Assembly: GCA_021443285.1 (NCBI GenBank)
Contig: JABUUG010000011.1
Coordinates: 18,104 to 25,029, forward strand
DNA: 6,926 nt
Reading direction: 5' to 3'
Source of the DNA: Bacteroidaceae bacterium
Lineage (GTDB): Bacteria; Bacteroidota; Bacteroidia; Bacteroidales; Bacteroidaceae
Of the stretch, positions 6,021 to 6,926 are shown piece by piece. How positions within the stretch are numbered: the stretch's first letter is position 1; each line of letters starts with the position of its first letter. The notes under the pieces are model-generated. The model searched no databases. It worked only from the letters and a program-made list of their open reading frames with translations, and was not told the origin of the DNA. Both the position numbers and the translations under genes were made by a program.

Positions 6021-6926
6021 TTAATTGATAAGTGCTGATGTGTCAGAGGCTATCATCAGTTCCTCATCGGTAGGTATAACCACCACCTTAACCTTTGAGT
6101 CTGGAGTAGAGATGACGGCTTCCTTACCGCGTATTGTGGCGTTCTTCTCAACATCTATCTTTATGCCCATATACTCCATGTCCTTGCATACTGCCTCGCG
6201 CATACTTGTCTGGTTTTCACCGACACCTGCAGTAAACACGAGCACATCGCAACCACCCATGGCAGCTGCATAGGCACCGACATATTTTTTTATGCGATAG
6301 AAGTACGACTCCTGCGCAACAAGAGCCTTCTCTTCGCCAGCCTTGGCAGCATTCTCCACATCGCGCATATCAGTATATCCGCAGAGTCCGGCCACACCTG
6401 ATTTCTTGTTCAGCAGGTTGGACATTCCATCGGCATCAAGATTCAGTTTCTTCTGTATGTAGGTGATGGCACCTCCGTCGATGTCGCCAGAACGGGTACC
6501 CATCATAACGCCTTCTAACGGAGTGAGACCCATTGATGTATCTACACACTTGCCGTCAACAACGGCTGCAAGAGAACCGCCATTACCTATATGTGCGGTG
6601 ATGACCTTTGTTCCCTTTGGCTTCATACCGAGGAACTCAAGGGCACGAGCCGATACATAGCGGTGCGATGTGCCGTGGAAACCATAACGGCGAACACCAT
6701 ACTTCTCATACAGTTCGTAAGGAACAGCATACAGATATGCTTTTGAAGGCATTGTCTGATGGAAAGCGGTGTCAAACACTCCCACTTGTGGAAGACCCGG
6801 CATCAGCTCCTTAACGGCGTTCACACCCTTCAGGTTTGCCGGATTATGTAGGGGTGCAAGGTCGTTGCATGCCTCGAAAGCACTGAGAACCTCATCAGTA
6901 AGCACAACACTCTTGTTGAACTTCTC
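6021..6926 (-). CDS. ackA: Acetate kinase, C-terminal part (5' end beyond the window)
   Basis: Cytoplasmic enzyme that converts acetyl phosphate and ADP to acetate and ATP, normally paired with phosphotransacetylase. The frame is open to the right edge and gives 301 residues of a family of about 400, so roughly the first 100 are missing, including the N-terminal Asn and the substrate-binding Arg near residue 91. Hallmarks seen, numbered from the first residue in the window, are VFDTAFHQTMP (from about 50; catalytic Asp at 52), RYGFHGTSHRYV (from about 80), HIGNGGS (from about 112), GTRSGDIDGG (from about 143), FTAGVGEN (from about 231) and TDEELMIA (from about 286, including the conserved Glu). 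The GTG at 6905 is only an internal valine. The stop at 6021 is a normal C-terminus. A pta gene would be expected beyond the window; this cannot be seen here. Confidence 0.97.
   Translation of the reverse strand, partial: EKFNKSVVLTDEVLSAFEACNDLAPLHNPANLKGVNAVKELMPGLPQVGVFDTAFHQTMPSKAYLYAVPYELYEKYGVRRYGFHGTSHRYVSARALEFLGMKPKGTKVITAHIGNGGSLAAVVDGKCVDTSMGLTPLEGVMMGTRSGDIDGGAITYIQKKLNLDADGMSNLLNKKSGVAGLCGYTDMRDVENAAKAGEEKALVAQESYFYRIKKYVGAYAAAMGGCDVLVFTAGVGENQTSMREAVCKDMEYMGIKIDVEKNATIRGKEAVISTPDSKVKVVVIPTDEELMIASDTSALIN

Overview
This window is ordinary chromosomal housekeeping sequence, most likely from a member of the Bacteroidales and probably Prevotella-like. Three things point there: the gene order dxs-trkA-trkH, which I recall as recurrent in Bacteroides and Prevotella; the absence of clear Shine-Dalgarno sequences, with TTG and GTG starts; and protein variants such as the EGH (not EQH) motif in Dxs and the EpsC-type serine acetyltransferase. 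The lineage is an inference from memory of these families, not the result of a search.

All five genes lie on the minus strand, so transcription runs from right to left. The right edge holds the C-terminal three quarters of acetate kinase (ackA, 6021-6926, cut by the window edge). A 76-bp gap follows, containing a long imperfect hairpin (5966-6005). Next come dxs (4019-5944), trkA (2657-4006) and trkH (1183-2652), separated by only 12 and 4 bp, so they look like one operon. A 217-bp spacer follows, with a 29-bp tandem duplication and a series of G-runs. It leads to a serine O-acetyltransferase gene (cysE/epsC, 87-965, with a GTG start proposed here). The last 86 bp hold an 11-bp tandem repeat and a possible hairpin.

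Functionally, AckA makes ATP and acetate from acetyl phosphate. Dxs starts the non-mevalonate isoprenoid pathway from pyruvate and glyceraldehyde 3-phosphate. TrkA and TrkH are the NAD-gated regulator and the membrane channel of a potassium uptake system. CysE activates serine for cysteine synthesis, using acetyl-CoA.

I found no mobile element, CRISPR array, RNA gene or novel multi-gene system. The points worth a second look are non-coding: the duplicated palindromic element in front of cysE, a 10-base G/C homopolymer inside the 3' end of cysE, an intergenic TTAACTCC motif shared by the two ends of the window, the hairpin before dxs, and a reversal of GC skew across genes that all point the same way.
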